DNA of 64,000 bases, taken from assembly GCF_013761175.1 (NCBI RefSeq), contig NZ_JACDUR010000007.1:542915-606914 (forward strand), given 5' to 3'. This document shows, in pieces, positions 8,097 through 16,527 of the stretch. The notes beneath the pieces are model-generated. The model worked only from the letters and a program-made list of their open reading frames with translations, searched no databases and had not been told where the DNA came from. This DNA comes from Nonomuraea soli (GTDB lineage Bacteria > Actinomycetota > Actinomycetes > Streptosporangiales > Streptosporangiaceae). How positions within the stretch are numbered: the stretch's first letter is position 1; every line of letters starts with the position of its first letter. Position numbers and translations under genes: made by a program.

Positions 8097-9024
8097 GGTC
8101 CTGACGATGGGGCGGGTCGGGGTCGACATCTACCCGCTCCAGATCGGGGTGTCGCTGCGGGAGGTGACGAGCTTCGGCAAGTACCTCGGCGGCAGCCCCA
8201 CCAACGTGGCCGTGGCCGCGGCCAGGCTGGGCCGCCGCTCGGCGGTGATCACCAGGACCGGCGCCGACCCGTTCGGCGAGTTCGTGCACGACGCGTTGCG
8301 GGAGTACGGGGTCGACGACCGCTTCGTCACCCCGGTGGAAGGGCTGCCCACCCCGGTCACCTTCTGCGAGATCCGGCCGCCCGACGACTTCCCGCTCTAC
8401 TTCTACCGCCTGCCGAAGGCCCCCGACCTGGTGATCCGTCCCGAGGAGCTCGACGTCGCCGCTATCCGCGAGGCCGGCCTGTTCTGGTCCACGCTGACGG
8501 GCCTGTCGCAGGAGCCGTCGCGCAGCGCCCACTTCCACGCCTGGCAGGCCCGCGACCGCAGGCGCCACACCGTGCTCGACCTCGACTACCGGCCGATGTT
8601 CTGGGATTCGCCCGGGCAGGCGCGCGAGCAGGTGGCCAAGGCCCTGCCGCACGTCAGCGTGGCCGTCGGGAACATCGACGAGGTGGAGGTCGCCACCGGG
8701 CTGCGCGAGCCGTACGCGGCGGGGCGGGCCCTGCTCGACGCGGGTGTGGAGATCGCGGTCGTCAAGCAGGGGGGCGACGGGGTGCTCGGCATGACCGCGC
8801 ACGAGAGCGTGCTGGTGCCTCCGGTCCCGGTGGAGGTGGTCAACGGGCTGGGGGCCGGTGACGCGTTCGGCGGCGCGCTGGCCCACGGGCTGCTGGCCGG
8901 CTGGCCGCTGGAGCGTGTGCTGCGTTACGCCAACGCCGCGGGAGCCATCGTCGCCGGCGAGCTGGCCTGTGCGCCCGCCATGCCGACGCTGGAGCAGATC
9001 GAAGGGAAGCTGCGCGTTGGCTGA
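8089..9024 (+). CDS. iolC: PfkB-family sugar kinase, 5-dehydro-2-deoxygluconokinase
   Basis: This 311-residue ribokinase-fold protein carries GGSPTNVAVAAARLG near the N-terminus and the C-terminal signature VNGLGAGDAFGGALAHG, in which Asp258 is the catalytic base. IolC phosphorylates 5-dehydro-2-deoxygluconate in inositol breakdown. The RLPKAPDLVIRPEELD stretch resembles IolC more than ribokinase. The start is a GTG that overlaps the previous gene by eight bases. The aldolase that follows also overlaps by eight bases. Confidence 0.85.
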   Translation: MTEVLTMGRVGVDIYPLQIGVSLREVTSFGKYLGGSPTNVAVAAARLGRRSAVITRTGADPFGEFVHDALREYGVDDRFVTPVEGLPTPVTFCEIRPPDDFPLYFYRLPKAPDLVIRPEELDVAAIREAGLFWSTLTGLSQEPSRSAHFHAWQARDRRRHTVLDLDYRPMFWDSPGQAREQVAKALPHVSVAVGNIDEVEVATGLREPYAAGRALLDAGVEIAVVKQGGDGVLGMTAHESVLVPPVPVEVVNGLGAGDAFGGALAHGLLAGWPLERVLRYANAAGAIVAGELACAPAMPTLEQIEGKLRVG

Positions 9025-9880
9025 CTACGCCGAGCTGCGGGAGATCAGGGCCAGGCATCCCGAGCGCATCGCCCAGGCCGCCGCCACGCGGCGCAGGAGG
9101 CCGCTGTACGGCGGGCGCCAGCTGATGATCGTCGCGGCCGACCATCCGGCTCGTGGCGCCCTAGGCGTGGCCGGCCGGCCGCTGGCCATGGGCAGCAGGG
9201 TCGAGCTGCTCGACCGGCTCACCACGGCTCTGGCCAGGCCGGGCGTCGACGGGCTGCTCGCGACCCCCGACATCGTCGAGGACCTGCTGCTGCTCGGCGC
9301 CCTGCACGACAAGCTCGTCATCGGCTCCATGAACCGCGGCGGGCTGCAGGGCGCGATCTTCGAGTTCGACGACCGCTTCACCGCCTACGACACCGAAACG
9401 ATCGTCGGCATGAGGCTCGACGGCGGCAAGATGCTCTGCCGCATCGCGGTCGACGAGCCGGGCACGGTCGCCACCCTCCAGGCCTGCGCGCGAGCGGTCA
9501 GCGACCTGGCCGCGCACGACCGGGTCGCCATGGTCGAGCCCTTCTGGTCGGCGCGCTCCGGCCACGACCTGTCGCCCGAGGGCGTCATCAAGGCGATCAA
9601 CGTGAGCCAGGCGCTGGGCAGCACCTCGGCGCGCACGTGGCTGAAGATCCCGGTGGTCGAGGACATGGAGCGGGTCATGCAGGCCACCACCCTGCCCACC
9701 CTCCTGCTCGGCGGCGATCCCGGCGACACCCCCGACCTGGCCTACGCCGCCTGGCGGCGGGCGCTCAAGCTGCCGGGGGTGCGCGGCCTGGTGGTGGGCC
9801 GCGCGCTGCTCTACCCGGCCGACGACGATGTGGCGGGCGCGGTCGACACCGCGGTGTCGATGCTCTCAGTACCGGGCTAA
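9017..9880 (+). CDS. Cgl0158-like TIM-barrel aldolase of the inositol cluster
   Basis: This 287-residue protein has VAADHPARGALGV, RGGLQGAIFEFDDR, MVEPFW and KIPVVEDMERV. It resembles the Cgl0158/DeoC-like class I aldolases found beside IolC in actinobacteria. The lysine in LKIPVVED is the likely Schiff-base residue by family analogy. The family's exact reaction is not well established; cleavage of the IolC product is a reasonable inference. The frame fits a TTG start at 9017 preceded by GAAGGGA and overlapping the iolC stop. No IolB or IolD follows, so the operon is incomplete here. Confidence 0.75.
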   Translation: MADYAELREIRARHPERIAQAAATRRRRPLYGGRQLMIVAADHPARGALGVAGRPLAMGSRVELLDRLTTALARPGVDGLLATPDIVEDLLLLGALHDKLVIGSMNRGGLQGAIFEFDDRFTAYDTETIVGMRLDGGKMLCRIAVDEPGTVATLQACARAVSDLAAHDRVAMVEPFWSARSGHDLSPEGVIKAINVSQALGSTSARTWLKIPVVEDMERVMQATTLPTLLLGGDPGDTPDLAYAAWRRALKLPGVRGLVVGRALLYPADDDVAGAVDTAVSMLSVPG

Positions 9881-9928
9881 GGGTTCACGCCGATGTCAGG
9901 GACGGCCCGCGAACCTACCGTCCCAGAC

Positions 9929-10576
9929 ATGGAGACCACATCAGTGCAGGCGGCGGGGCGATGGTGCGCGCTGGGCGCCGCCATCGCCGTCGTCGGAGCG
10001 ACCATCACCTACTTCGTTCCCTCGGCGGTGCCCGAGGAGCAGGTCAGCAGCCCGTACACGCCGCTGGTGTTCCAGCTCACCGAGGGACTCTGGGCGGTTA
10101 CCCACCTCCTCCTGCTGTTCGGCGCCGTCGGCCTGGTCCGCGCGGGCGTGCTGGGCAAGTCGCGGGTGGGCGTCGTGCTCGCCCAGGCAGGGCTGGTGCT
10201 CATGGCGCTCTGCGAGGTGGGCTACGCCCTCTACCCGACCGCGAGCCACGCCGATCCGGGCCCTGCGCTCCTCGACACGGCCATCGGCGTCGCCGCGATG
10301 GCCACCGGGCTCGGTTACATCCTCATGGGAGTGGCCGTCCTGCGCACCGGCCGCTGGCAGGGCCCGGCCGGGTTCCTGCCGCTGGCCTGCGGGGTCTTCG
10401 TGTTCGTCCTGCTGATGCCGGCGATCATGCTGCTGCCCGCGCTGTTCCCGCTCCCGATCGCGCTGTGGAGCGTCCTGTATGTCCTGCTGGGCCTGGCGTT
10501 GAGTTCTACACTGCAGGAGTGGCGAGGGACCTCTTCGTCGGACGCGGAAGCGAGCTGGCGCGGATCGCAGGCCTGA
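9929..10576 (+). CDS. Predicted multi-span membrane protein
   Basis: This 215-residue protein has about six hydrophobic segments and short polar loops. I do not recognise the family, although it looks like DUF998/DUF4386-type small membrane proteins. The ATG at 9929 is preferred over 9893 because TACCGT (9916-9921), a good -10, sits seven bases before it and makes a leaderless transcript likely. Its 3' end overlaps the start of the LuxR-type gene by 58 bases in another frame. Confidence 0.7.
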   Translation: METTSVQAAGRWCALGAAIAVVGATITYFVPSAVPEEQVSSPYTPLVFQLTEGLWAVTHLLLLFGAVGLVRAGVLGKSRVGVVLAQAGLVLMALCEVGYALYPTASHADPGPALLDTAIGVAAMATGLGYILMGVAVLRTGRWQGPAGFLPLACGVFVFVLLMPAIMLLPALFPLPIALWSVLYVLLGLALSSTLQEWRGTSSSDAEASWRGSQA

Positions 10577-13203
10577 TGGCCGCCGACCGGGGATCACTCC
10601 TGCTGGTCGACGCCGAGCCGGGCATGGGCAAGACCGCCCTGGCCGACGAGGCGGTCAGGAGGGCGCGGGCCGAGGGCTGGACCACGGTGTGGGGCGGGTG
10701 CCCCGAGAGCGAGGGCGCCCCGCCGTACTGGCCCTGGATCCAGATCCTCAGGACGCTCGGGGGCCGGCAGGGCGTGCTGGCCGAGGCCGGGCCCGACGAC
10801 AACCGGTTCGCGTTGTTCGACCGGGTCATCGGCGAGCTGACGCGGGCCGAGCCGGTGCTGGTGGTCCTCGACGACCTGCACTGGGGTGATCCGGCCTCGC
10901 TGCGGCTGCTCCAGGTGCTGGCGGCCGGGCTCGACGGGCATCGCATGCTCGTGGTGGGCCTGCTCCGCAGGGGAGCGGGCGGCGAGATCCTGGCCTCGAT
11001 CGGGCGCGAACGCTCCGTCCACCGGCTCACGCTGGGCGGGCTGGGCCAGGCGGAGATCGAACGGCTGGCCTTCGGACGCACCCTTGACCGCCGGCTGGTG
11101 CGCTCGGTCGTGGAACGTTGCGAGGGCAACCCCTTCTTCGCCCTGGAGCTGCTGCGGCTGTCACGCGACTCAGGAGAGCTCCCCACCGAGCTGCGGCAGG
11201 TCATCGGGCGCAGGCTCGACGCCGCCTCCGAATCCACCAGGCGGCTGGTGCGGGCCGCCTCCGTCCTGGGCAGGGAGTTCACCCTCGCCCGCCTGGCCGA
11301 GCTGGTGGAGGAGTGCGAGGAAACGCTGCTCGACCGGCTCGACGAGGCCGTGGGACGCGAGCTGATCCGCGAGTCTGGCATCCACCGCTTCCGCTTCGCG
11401 CACGCGCTCACCTGCGAGGCCGCCTACGCCGAGCTCGGCCTGGCCGAGCGCAGGAGGCTGCACGGCAGGGCCGCCGACGGCGCCGACGGCGTCGACACGC
11501 TCGCCCACCACCTGCGCCAGGCGGGCTCCCCTGACGCGCTCCAGGTCACCCTCAAGGCCGCCGAGCAGGCCAGAGCCCGGCTGGCCTACGAACATGCCGC
11601 CTTCCAGCTCGGGCAGGCCCTGCGTCTGCTGCCCGAGGGCCCGCAACGGCTGGAGGCGCTGCTGGAGCTGGCCCGCTGCGAGTTTCGCTCCGGCGCGGTG
11701 TCGGCAGCCTGGCGCTCCTGCCGCGAGGCCGCCGACCTGGCCCGCGCCCTGGGCGACGTGGGGTCCATGGCCGATGCCGTGACGGTGATCCGCGGGCTGT
11801 CCAACAGCTCCGCCGAGCCGCTCTGCCCGGAGATCAACGCTCTGTGCCGGCAGGTGCTGGCCGTCCTGCCCGACCACGAGACCGTACGGCAGGCGAAGGT
11901 CCTGGCCCAGCAGGCGATCACCTCCAACGCCTTCACCAGCGGCGGCGGCACCGAGCTGAGCGAGCGTGCGGTCTCGCTGGCCGAGGCCTCCGGCGACACC
12001 GACGCCCGCTTCCTGGCCATGCAGGCACGGCGCGTCGAGCTGACACACCCGCGTCACGTCCAGGAGCGGCTCGACAACGGGACACGCGCGGTCGAGCTGG
12101 GCAGGAGCACGGGCCGCGACGAATACCGGGCGTGGGGGCACCACTGGAGGCTCGACTCCTTCTGGGAGCTGGGCCTGCGCCATGAGCTCGACATCGAGGT
12201 CGACCACCTGGTCGAGATCGCGGCGGCGATGCGGGAGCCGCTGGAGACCTGGCGGCTGACCATGGTCAGGGCCTGCCTGGCCGAGATCGAGGGGCGGTTC
12301 GACGACGCCGAGGCCCTGGCGGGTGAGGCCCTGGTCATCGGGCGGCGCGGAGAGCACCAGGGCGCCGACTTCGTGCACATGGTGGTCACCTCGCGCCTGG
12401 CCAGGCTGACCGGCAGGCACGCCGAGGCGATGGAGCGGGCGGTGCGCGAGTTCATCGCGCAGGCGCCGCCGGGCGCGGGGTCGTGGCTGGCGCTGCAGCT
12501 GGTCGCGTCGGGGCGGCGAGACGAGGCGGAGGTGTTCTTCCGCGAGTCGTTGCCGCTGATCGGCGCCTTCCCGCCGCACGCACCCGAGTGGATGCCGGCG
12601 GTCGCCGGGGTGGCGGCGCTCTGTGCCGTCTTCGACGAACACGAACCCGCTCCACGACTCTACGCCGGGCTGCTGCCGTACGCCGACCGCGAGATCGTCT
12701 CCGGTGCGGCGACCGGCTCGGAAGGGCCGATCTCCTACTACCTCGGCATCCTCGCGCGCCTGATGGGCGAGCCGGCGACCGCCCGTGATCACCAGCTCCA
12801 GGCGGTGGAGCGATGCTTGCGCATGCGGTCACCGGTGTGGGAGGCCATGGCCAGGCTGGAACTCGGCAAGGCCGTCCTGGCCGGGCGCGACCACGGCTAC
12901 CTGCGCACCGCCGACGAGCAGTTCTCCAAGGCGGGTGAGCTGGCCACGCGGCTGGGGCTGCCGCAGGTGCTGGCGGACCTGGCCGAGGTGGCCAGGCCCC
13001 ACGGTCCGGTGTTGTCGGCACGCGAGGAGCAGGTGGCCGAGCTGGTCGCCGAGGGCATGCGCAACCGGCAGATCGGCGAGCGGCTGTTCCTGTCGGAGCG
13101 CACGATCGAGACGCACGTGCGCAACATCATGATCAAACTGGCTTTGGAGACGCGGGGCCAGATCGCGAAGTGGTGGGCTGAAAGCCGGGAGCGAGGACGA
13201 TGA
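10519..13203 (+). CDS. Large ATP-binding LuxR-family (LAL) transcriptional regulator
   Basis: This 894-residue protein has an N-terminal AAA/NACHT-like ATPase with Walker A AEPGMGKTAL (Lys38) and Walker B VLVVLDDLHWGD. Then come a long helical TPR-like region and a C-terminal LuxR HTH (LSAREEQVAELVAEGM, LFLSERTIETHVRNI). The size and order match LAL/MalT-type activators. The GTG start follows a perfect -10, TACACT (10507-10512), by six bases, so it looks leaderless, although AGGA also touches the start. The last 71 bases overlap the opposing MFS gene. Its target genes are not evident. Confidence 0.9.
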   Translation: MARDLFVGRGSELARIAGLMAADRGSLLLVDAEPGMGKTALADEAVRRARAEGWTTVWGGCPESEGAPPYWPWIQILRTLGGRQGVLAEAGPDDNRFALFDRVIGELTRAEPVLVVLDDLHWGDPASLRLLQVLAAGLDGHRMLVVGLLRRGAGGEILASIGRERSVHRLTLGGLGQAEIERLAFGRTLDRRLVRSVVERCEGNPFFALELLRLSRDSGELPTELRQVIGRRLDAASESTRRLVRAASVLGREFTLARLAELVEECEETLLDRLDEAVGRELIRESGIHRFRFAHALTCEAAYAELGLAERRRLHGRAADGADGVDTLAHHLRQAGSPDALQVTLKAAEQARARLAYEHAAFQLGQALRLLPEGPQRLEALLELARCEFRSGAVSAAWRSCREAADLARALGDVGSMADAVTVIRGLSNSSAEPLCPEINALCRQVLAVLPDHETVRQAKVLAQQAITSNAFTSGGGTELSERAVSLAEASGDTDARFLAMQARRVELTHPRHVQERLDNGTRAVELGRSTGRDEYRAWGHHWRLDSFWELGLRHELDIEVDHLVEIAAAMREPLETWRLTMVRACLAEIEGRFDDAEALAGEALVIGRRGEHQGADFVHMVVTSRLARLTGRHAEAMERAVREFIAQAPPGAGSWLALQLVASGRRDEAEVFFRESLPLIGAFPPHAPEWMPAVAGVAALCAVFDEHEPAPRLYAGLLPYADREIVSGAATGSEGPISYYLGILARLMGEPATARDHQLQAVERCLRMRSPVWEAMARLELGKAVLAGRDHGYLRTADEQFSKAGELATRLGLPQVLADLAEVARPHGPVLSAREEQVAELVAEGMRNRQIGERLFLSERTIETHVRNIMIKLALETRGQIAKWWAESRERGR

Positions 13204-14305
13204 TCGCGGCGGCCAGCACGAGGGGAGCGGCGAACGCCGCCCGCATGCCCGCCGCGTCCGCCAGCCCGCCCACGAGCGCCGCGCCGACGATGAAGCCCAC
13301 GTAGTTGAAGAGGTTGACCCGGGCGATCGCCACACCCGTGCCACCGGGGTCCAGGCGGCCGGCCGCCGAGAACGACTGAGGCGCCACGACCGCCAGGCCC
13401 ACGCCGGTCAGGGCGAAGGCGGCGATGGCCAGGGGCTGGGTGGGGGCGAACACGATGCCGGCGAAGCCCGCCGTCGCGACCGCGCCGCCGATCCGCACGA
13501 TCGCCGCCGGGCCGTAGCGGCGCACCGCGACGTCGCCGCCGAGCCGTACGAGCAGGGTCGTGGCCTGGTAGGCGGCGTAGGCCAGGGGGATCACCGCGGC
13601 GTTGGCGGACAGCACGTCGCTCATGTACACGGTGCTGAAGTTGGAGATGGCCGCGTCGCCGACGTACAGGAAGGCCATGGCCATGCAGAGCGGGATGATC
13701 GGTTTCCAGGGGAACCGTCCGGCGGGTGCGGCGGCGACCACGCGCTCCTCGTCGGCGGTGCACAGCTGCGGGCCCGCGTAGAGCGAGCCCGCCAGGGCCA
13801 GGATCATGGGGATCGCCATCGTCACGCCCATGGGCAGCCCCGCCGCCCCCGACGCCCACAGGGCTCCGGCGACGCTGGCCGCGCTCCACAGGCAGTGGAA
13901 GCCGTTCAGCACGGGCCTGGCATACCTTCGCTCAACCGCGACGCCCTGCATGTTCATGCCCGCGTCGACCGCGCCGACCGCCAGGCCGAACAGCACCAGG
14001 GCGGGCAGCAGGAGCGGCACGCTGGTCGCGAATCCGGCGGCCACCACGCCGAGCGCGACCGCCGGCTGGGCGAATCTCAGCACCGTCTTGCTGCTCAGCC
14101 TCGACGCCAGCTTGCCCGCCAGCTCGCTGCCCGCGCCCGCCAGCAGCGGGACGACGAGGAGCAGGAGGGTCAGCTCGCCCTCGCTCAGGCCGTGCCTGGC
14201 ACGCAGGTTCTCCACCTGGACCAGCAGGGTGGCGAACGACAGACCTTGGACGGCGAAGACCACGAAGGTGGCGCGACGGGCCTGCCGATCCCTGAACGTG
14301 AGCAT
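13133..14305 (-). CDS. MFS transporter (YbjJ-like)
   Basis: This 390-residue membrane protein has about twelve hydrophobic segments. It carries MFS features such as RHGLSEGELTLLL near the N-terminus and DAGMNMQGVAVERRYARPVLNG (broken across loops), typical of YbjJ/FucP-like permeases. It starts three bases after the PAP2 phosphatase stop, so the two are probably one transcript. Its end lies antisense within the HTH region of the LuxR-type gene. The substrate is unknown. Confidence 0.85.
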   Translation of the reverse strand: MLTFRDRQARRATFVVFAVQGLSFATLLVQVENLRARHGLSEGELTLLLLVVPLLAGAGSELAGKLASRLSSKTVLRFAQPAVALGVVAAGFATSVPLLLPALVLFGLAVGAVDAGMNMQGVAVERRYARPVLNGFHCLWSAASVAGALWASGAAGLPMGVTMAIPMILALAGSLYAGPQLCTADEERVVAAAPAGRFPWKPIIPLCMAMAFLYVGDAAISNFSTVYMSDVLSANAAVIPLAYAAYQATTLLVRLGGDVAVRRYGPAAIVRIGGAVATAGFAGIVFAPTQPLAIAAFALTGVGLAVVAPQSFSAAGRLDPGGTGVAIARVNLFNYVGFIVGAALVGGLADAAGMRAAFAAPLVLAAAIIVLAPGFQPTTSRSGPASPKPV

Positions 14306-14308
14306 GAG

Positions 14309-14953
14309 TCAGGTTAGAACTTTTGTCTCCTTCTTCGCCAGACGGCGGAGGTTGTCTTTTTCCAGGAGCGGGGCGAAGGCCCACCACAGGAGGAGCGTGG
14401 TGCCGCCGCCCAGGAGCACGCTCCCGATGGTGTCGGTGAACCAGTGCGCGCTCACGTAGGTCCTGTCCCAGATCATGAGCACCGTGACGATCGCCGTGGC
14501 GATCAGGCCCGCCCTGAGCCGCGTGGAGACCAGGACCGCCACGATGACCAGGCAGAAGGTGACCGTGGTGACCACGTGTCCCGAGGGGAAGGAGCCGGTG
14601 TCGACGGTGACCATCGGGTCGGCGGGGCGCTCGCGCAGCACCAGGTGCTTGACGCCCTGGGCGACGACCGTGGTGGCCAGCGTGGTGGCGAACAGCAGCA
14701 GTGCGCCCCAGCGCCGTCCCGTCGGGATCCACCAGGCCAGCAGGGCCAGCATGATGACGAGGCTGCCGGGCCCGCCGGCCAGGTTGAGCACGTGCGACAC
14801 GGCCGTGAAGGCGTCGTTGCGGGTGCCGAGCATGGCCTGGTTCCAGGCCTCGTCGAACCCCTGGAGGGGCGGGCCCCCGAGCATCAGGACGGTGAGGGCG
14901 GCTCCGGCGGCGGCCAGGCCGAGGCCGTAGGCGAGGATCCATCGCGGTCTCAT
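14309..14953 (-). CDS. PAP2-family membrane phosphatase
   Basis: This 214-residue protein with about five to six spans carries the three PAP2 motifs: KHLVLRERP, PSGH, and a third with SAHWFTDTIG, where His and Asp complete the site. It probably dephosphorylates a lipid phosphate such as phosphatidate or undecaprenyl pyrophosphate. The ATG at 14953 is preferred to an upstream ATG at 15055 because the extra 34 residues cross the divergent promoter. A TetR gene lies divergently and a 12-bp palindrome sits between them. Confidence 0.87.
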   Translation of the reverse strand: MRPRWILAYGLGLAAAGAALTVLMLGGPPLQGFDEAWNQAMLGTRNDAFTAVSHVLNLAGGPGSLVIMLALLAWWIPTGRRWGALLLFATTLATTVVAQGVKHLVLRERPADPMVTVDTGSFPSGHVVTTVTFCLVIVAVLVSTRLRAGLIATAIVTVLMIWDRTYVSAHWFTDTIGSVLLGGGTTLLLWWAFAPLLEKDNLRRLAKKETKVLT

Positions 14954-14963
14954 GCGCCGGAAT

Positions 14964-14975
14964 TTATACGTATAA
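14964..14975. promoter_or_regulatory. Palindromic TetR operator candidate
   Basis: TTATACGTATAA is a perfect 12-base palindrome, rare in this GC-rich DNA. It lies between the divergent PAP2 and TetR genes, 11 bases from the PAP2 start codon. It probably lets the TetR protein control both genes. Confidence 0.55.
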
Positions 14976-15011
14976 CCAACCAAATGATAGGTATGTGTCC
15001 ATTCTGTTAAG

Positions 15012-15602
15012 GTGACCTGCGTGAGTCGCAGGGGGTACGCGCGACGCGACCGCATCCTCGCCGTCGCGCTGCAGGAGTTCGCGGAGAACGGCTATCGCGG
15101 GGCCTCCCTGGCACGCATCGCCGAACGGGTCGAGCTGTCGCAGGCGGGGCTGCTCCACCACTTCAAGAGCAAGGAACTCCTGCTCGTCGCGGTGCTCGAC
15201 TACCGCGACGAGGTCGACACCCAACGCTTCGACATCGAGGTCGCCAGCGGCGCCGAGATGCTCAAGCGCATGGTGGAGGTCGTGGAGTACAACTCCAGGG
15301 TGCCCGGCCTGGTCCAGCTCTTCTCGGTGATCAGCGGCGAGGCGGTCACCGGCGACCACCCCGGCCACGAATGGGCCCGCGAACGATACCGCCGCCTGCG
15401 CGGCTGGGTCGGCGACGCCCTGCGCAAGGGCATCGCCGCGGGGGAGTTCCGCGCCGACATCGACACCGAGGCCCACGCCGACCGGCTGATCGCCATGATG
15501 GACGGCCTGCAGACCCAGTGGCTCATCGACCCCGAGCGGGTCGACATGGCGGCCGTCTTCCGCGGCTACGTCGACGACCTGATCGCCGCCTTGCGGCCGT
15601 AG
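15012..15602 (+). CDS. TetR-family transcriptional regulator
   Basis: This 196-residue protein has an N-terminal HTH (ILAVALQEFAENGYRGASLA, RIAERVELSQAGLLHHFKSK) and a helical ligand domain of the BetI/TetR_C_6 type. GTG codons at 15012 and 15021 are both possible starts. It is divergent from the PAP2-MFS pair with a palindromic operator between, so local repression is likely. The last 37 bases overlap the end of the opposing DUF998 gene. Confidence 0.88.
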   Translation: MTCVSRRGYARRDRILAVALQEFAENGYRGASLARIAERVELSQAGLLHHFKSKELLLVAVLDYRDEVDTQRFDIEVASGAEMLKRMVEVVEYNSRVPGLVQLFSVISGEAVTGDHPGHEWARERYRRLRGWVGDALRKGIAAGEFRADIDTEAHADRLIAMMDGLQTQWLIDPERVDMAAVFRGYVDDLIAALRP

Positions 15603-16219
15603 GCGGGCTGCCTGGCCGACGCCCACACCCCGAGGGCGATCAGCGTGGCCACCTCGACCGCCGCCAGCGTGCGCTCCACCAGGCCCAGCGGCATGACCTG
15701 CCACCAGGCCAGGCCGTTCTGCCAGCCGATCATCATCATCGTGCCCATGCCCGCGATCACCAGCACCGAGCCGATGCCCAGCACGTAGGCGACCGCCGCC
15801 GAGCGCCGCCACTCCGGATGACGCCACGGCCTGGCGATGATCAGGGCGGCGACGGGCAGCGCCAGGAAGGCCACGATGCTGCCCCACCTGTGGATCGTGC
15901 CGCTCAGGCTGGGCCCGACCGCCCAGTTGTGCTTCGGGAACGTCGCCGCCACGAACAGGCCCACGCTCCAGGCCATCAGCGCCAGGGTTCCCGCCACACC
16001 CGCCAGCTTCCGCCTGAGCAGCCCCACCCCGATCGCCACGGAACCCGCCGCCAGCAGGCCCACCGCCACCGCGAAGATCCAGCCCGTCGGGCCCAGGCCG
16101 TGCTCGCTGATGGTACGGCGCAGCGGATTCAGCTCATCGAGCCGCGCCACATCCAGGCCGATCACGACCGTGATGCCCAGCCCTACCGCCACCAGTCCCG
16201 CACGTCCCGCTTGATGCAC
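15566..16219 (-). CDS. DUF998-family membrane protein
   Basis: This protein of about 217 residues has six to seven hydrophobic segments and DUF998-like motifs: ISEHGLGPTGWIF, LFVAATFPKHNW, and GTIHRWGSIVAFL. The function of the family is not known. The start is uncertain: GTG at 16219 places the first membrane span near the N-terminus, and a longer reading to 16312 adds a non-hydrophobic stretch. It converges with the TetR gene. Confidence 0.72.
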   Translation of the reverse strand: MHQAGRAGLVAVGLGITVVIGLDVARLDELNPLRRTISEHGLGPTGWIFAVAVGLLAAGSVAIGVGLLRRKLAGVAGTLALMAWSVGLFVAATFPKHNWAVGPSLSGTIHRWGSIVAFLALPVAALIIARPWRHPEWRRSAAVAYVLGIGSVLVIAGMGTMMMIGWQNGLAWWQVMPLGLVERTLAAVEVATLIALGVWASARQPAYGRKAAIRSST

Positions 16220-16288
16220 ACCCGGTTCAACGGCCGGCCATGGTCCGGGATTCCGGAAAACCGATCGACCCGGTGAACATCGCCTCGC

Positions 16289-16402
16289 TACCGTCGAGGA
16301 GAGACCGAACACAACAGGGGCACACCGGCATCGCCGGACCGTGTTCCCCGTATCGACGGCTCACTCCATGGTGGGTTCCATACCCAAGGGTTCGATTCCC
16401 TT
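16289..16402 (+). other. Structured leader with hairpins and a tRNA T-arm-like element
   Basis: A -10-like TACCGT (16289-16294) would start a leader of about 225 bases before the SPFH gene. It contains an interrupted hairpin at 16317-16349 (GGGG-ACAC-CGGC pairing with GCCGG-GTGT-CCCC). A TGGGT/ACCCA hairpin follows at 16372-16386. Next is AAGGG-TTCGATT-CCCTT at 16386-16402, which looks like a tRNA T-arm. No acceptor or D arm can be found, so this is not a working tRNA. It may be a regulatory leader or a tRNA-derived remnant. Confidence 0.4.
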
Positions 16403-16527
16403 TTCTGGAGGCCCCCGGACATCGCCATCAGGCGCTCACGGCCCTGTGGGCTCCCTCGGGAACGCCCCCGCCGCCGGGCGCCGGCGACGCCCGGGGGTCT
16501 CCTCCACAGACATCGGAGAGGTGGGAA

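Noticed and set aside
16386..16402. Possible complete tRNA gene
   Set aside because: Only a T-arm-like and an anticodon-arm-like hairpin exist; no acceptor stem, D arm or variable loop can be fitted, so it is reported only as a tRNA-like leader element.
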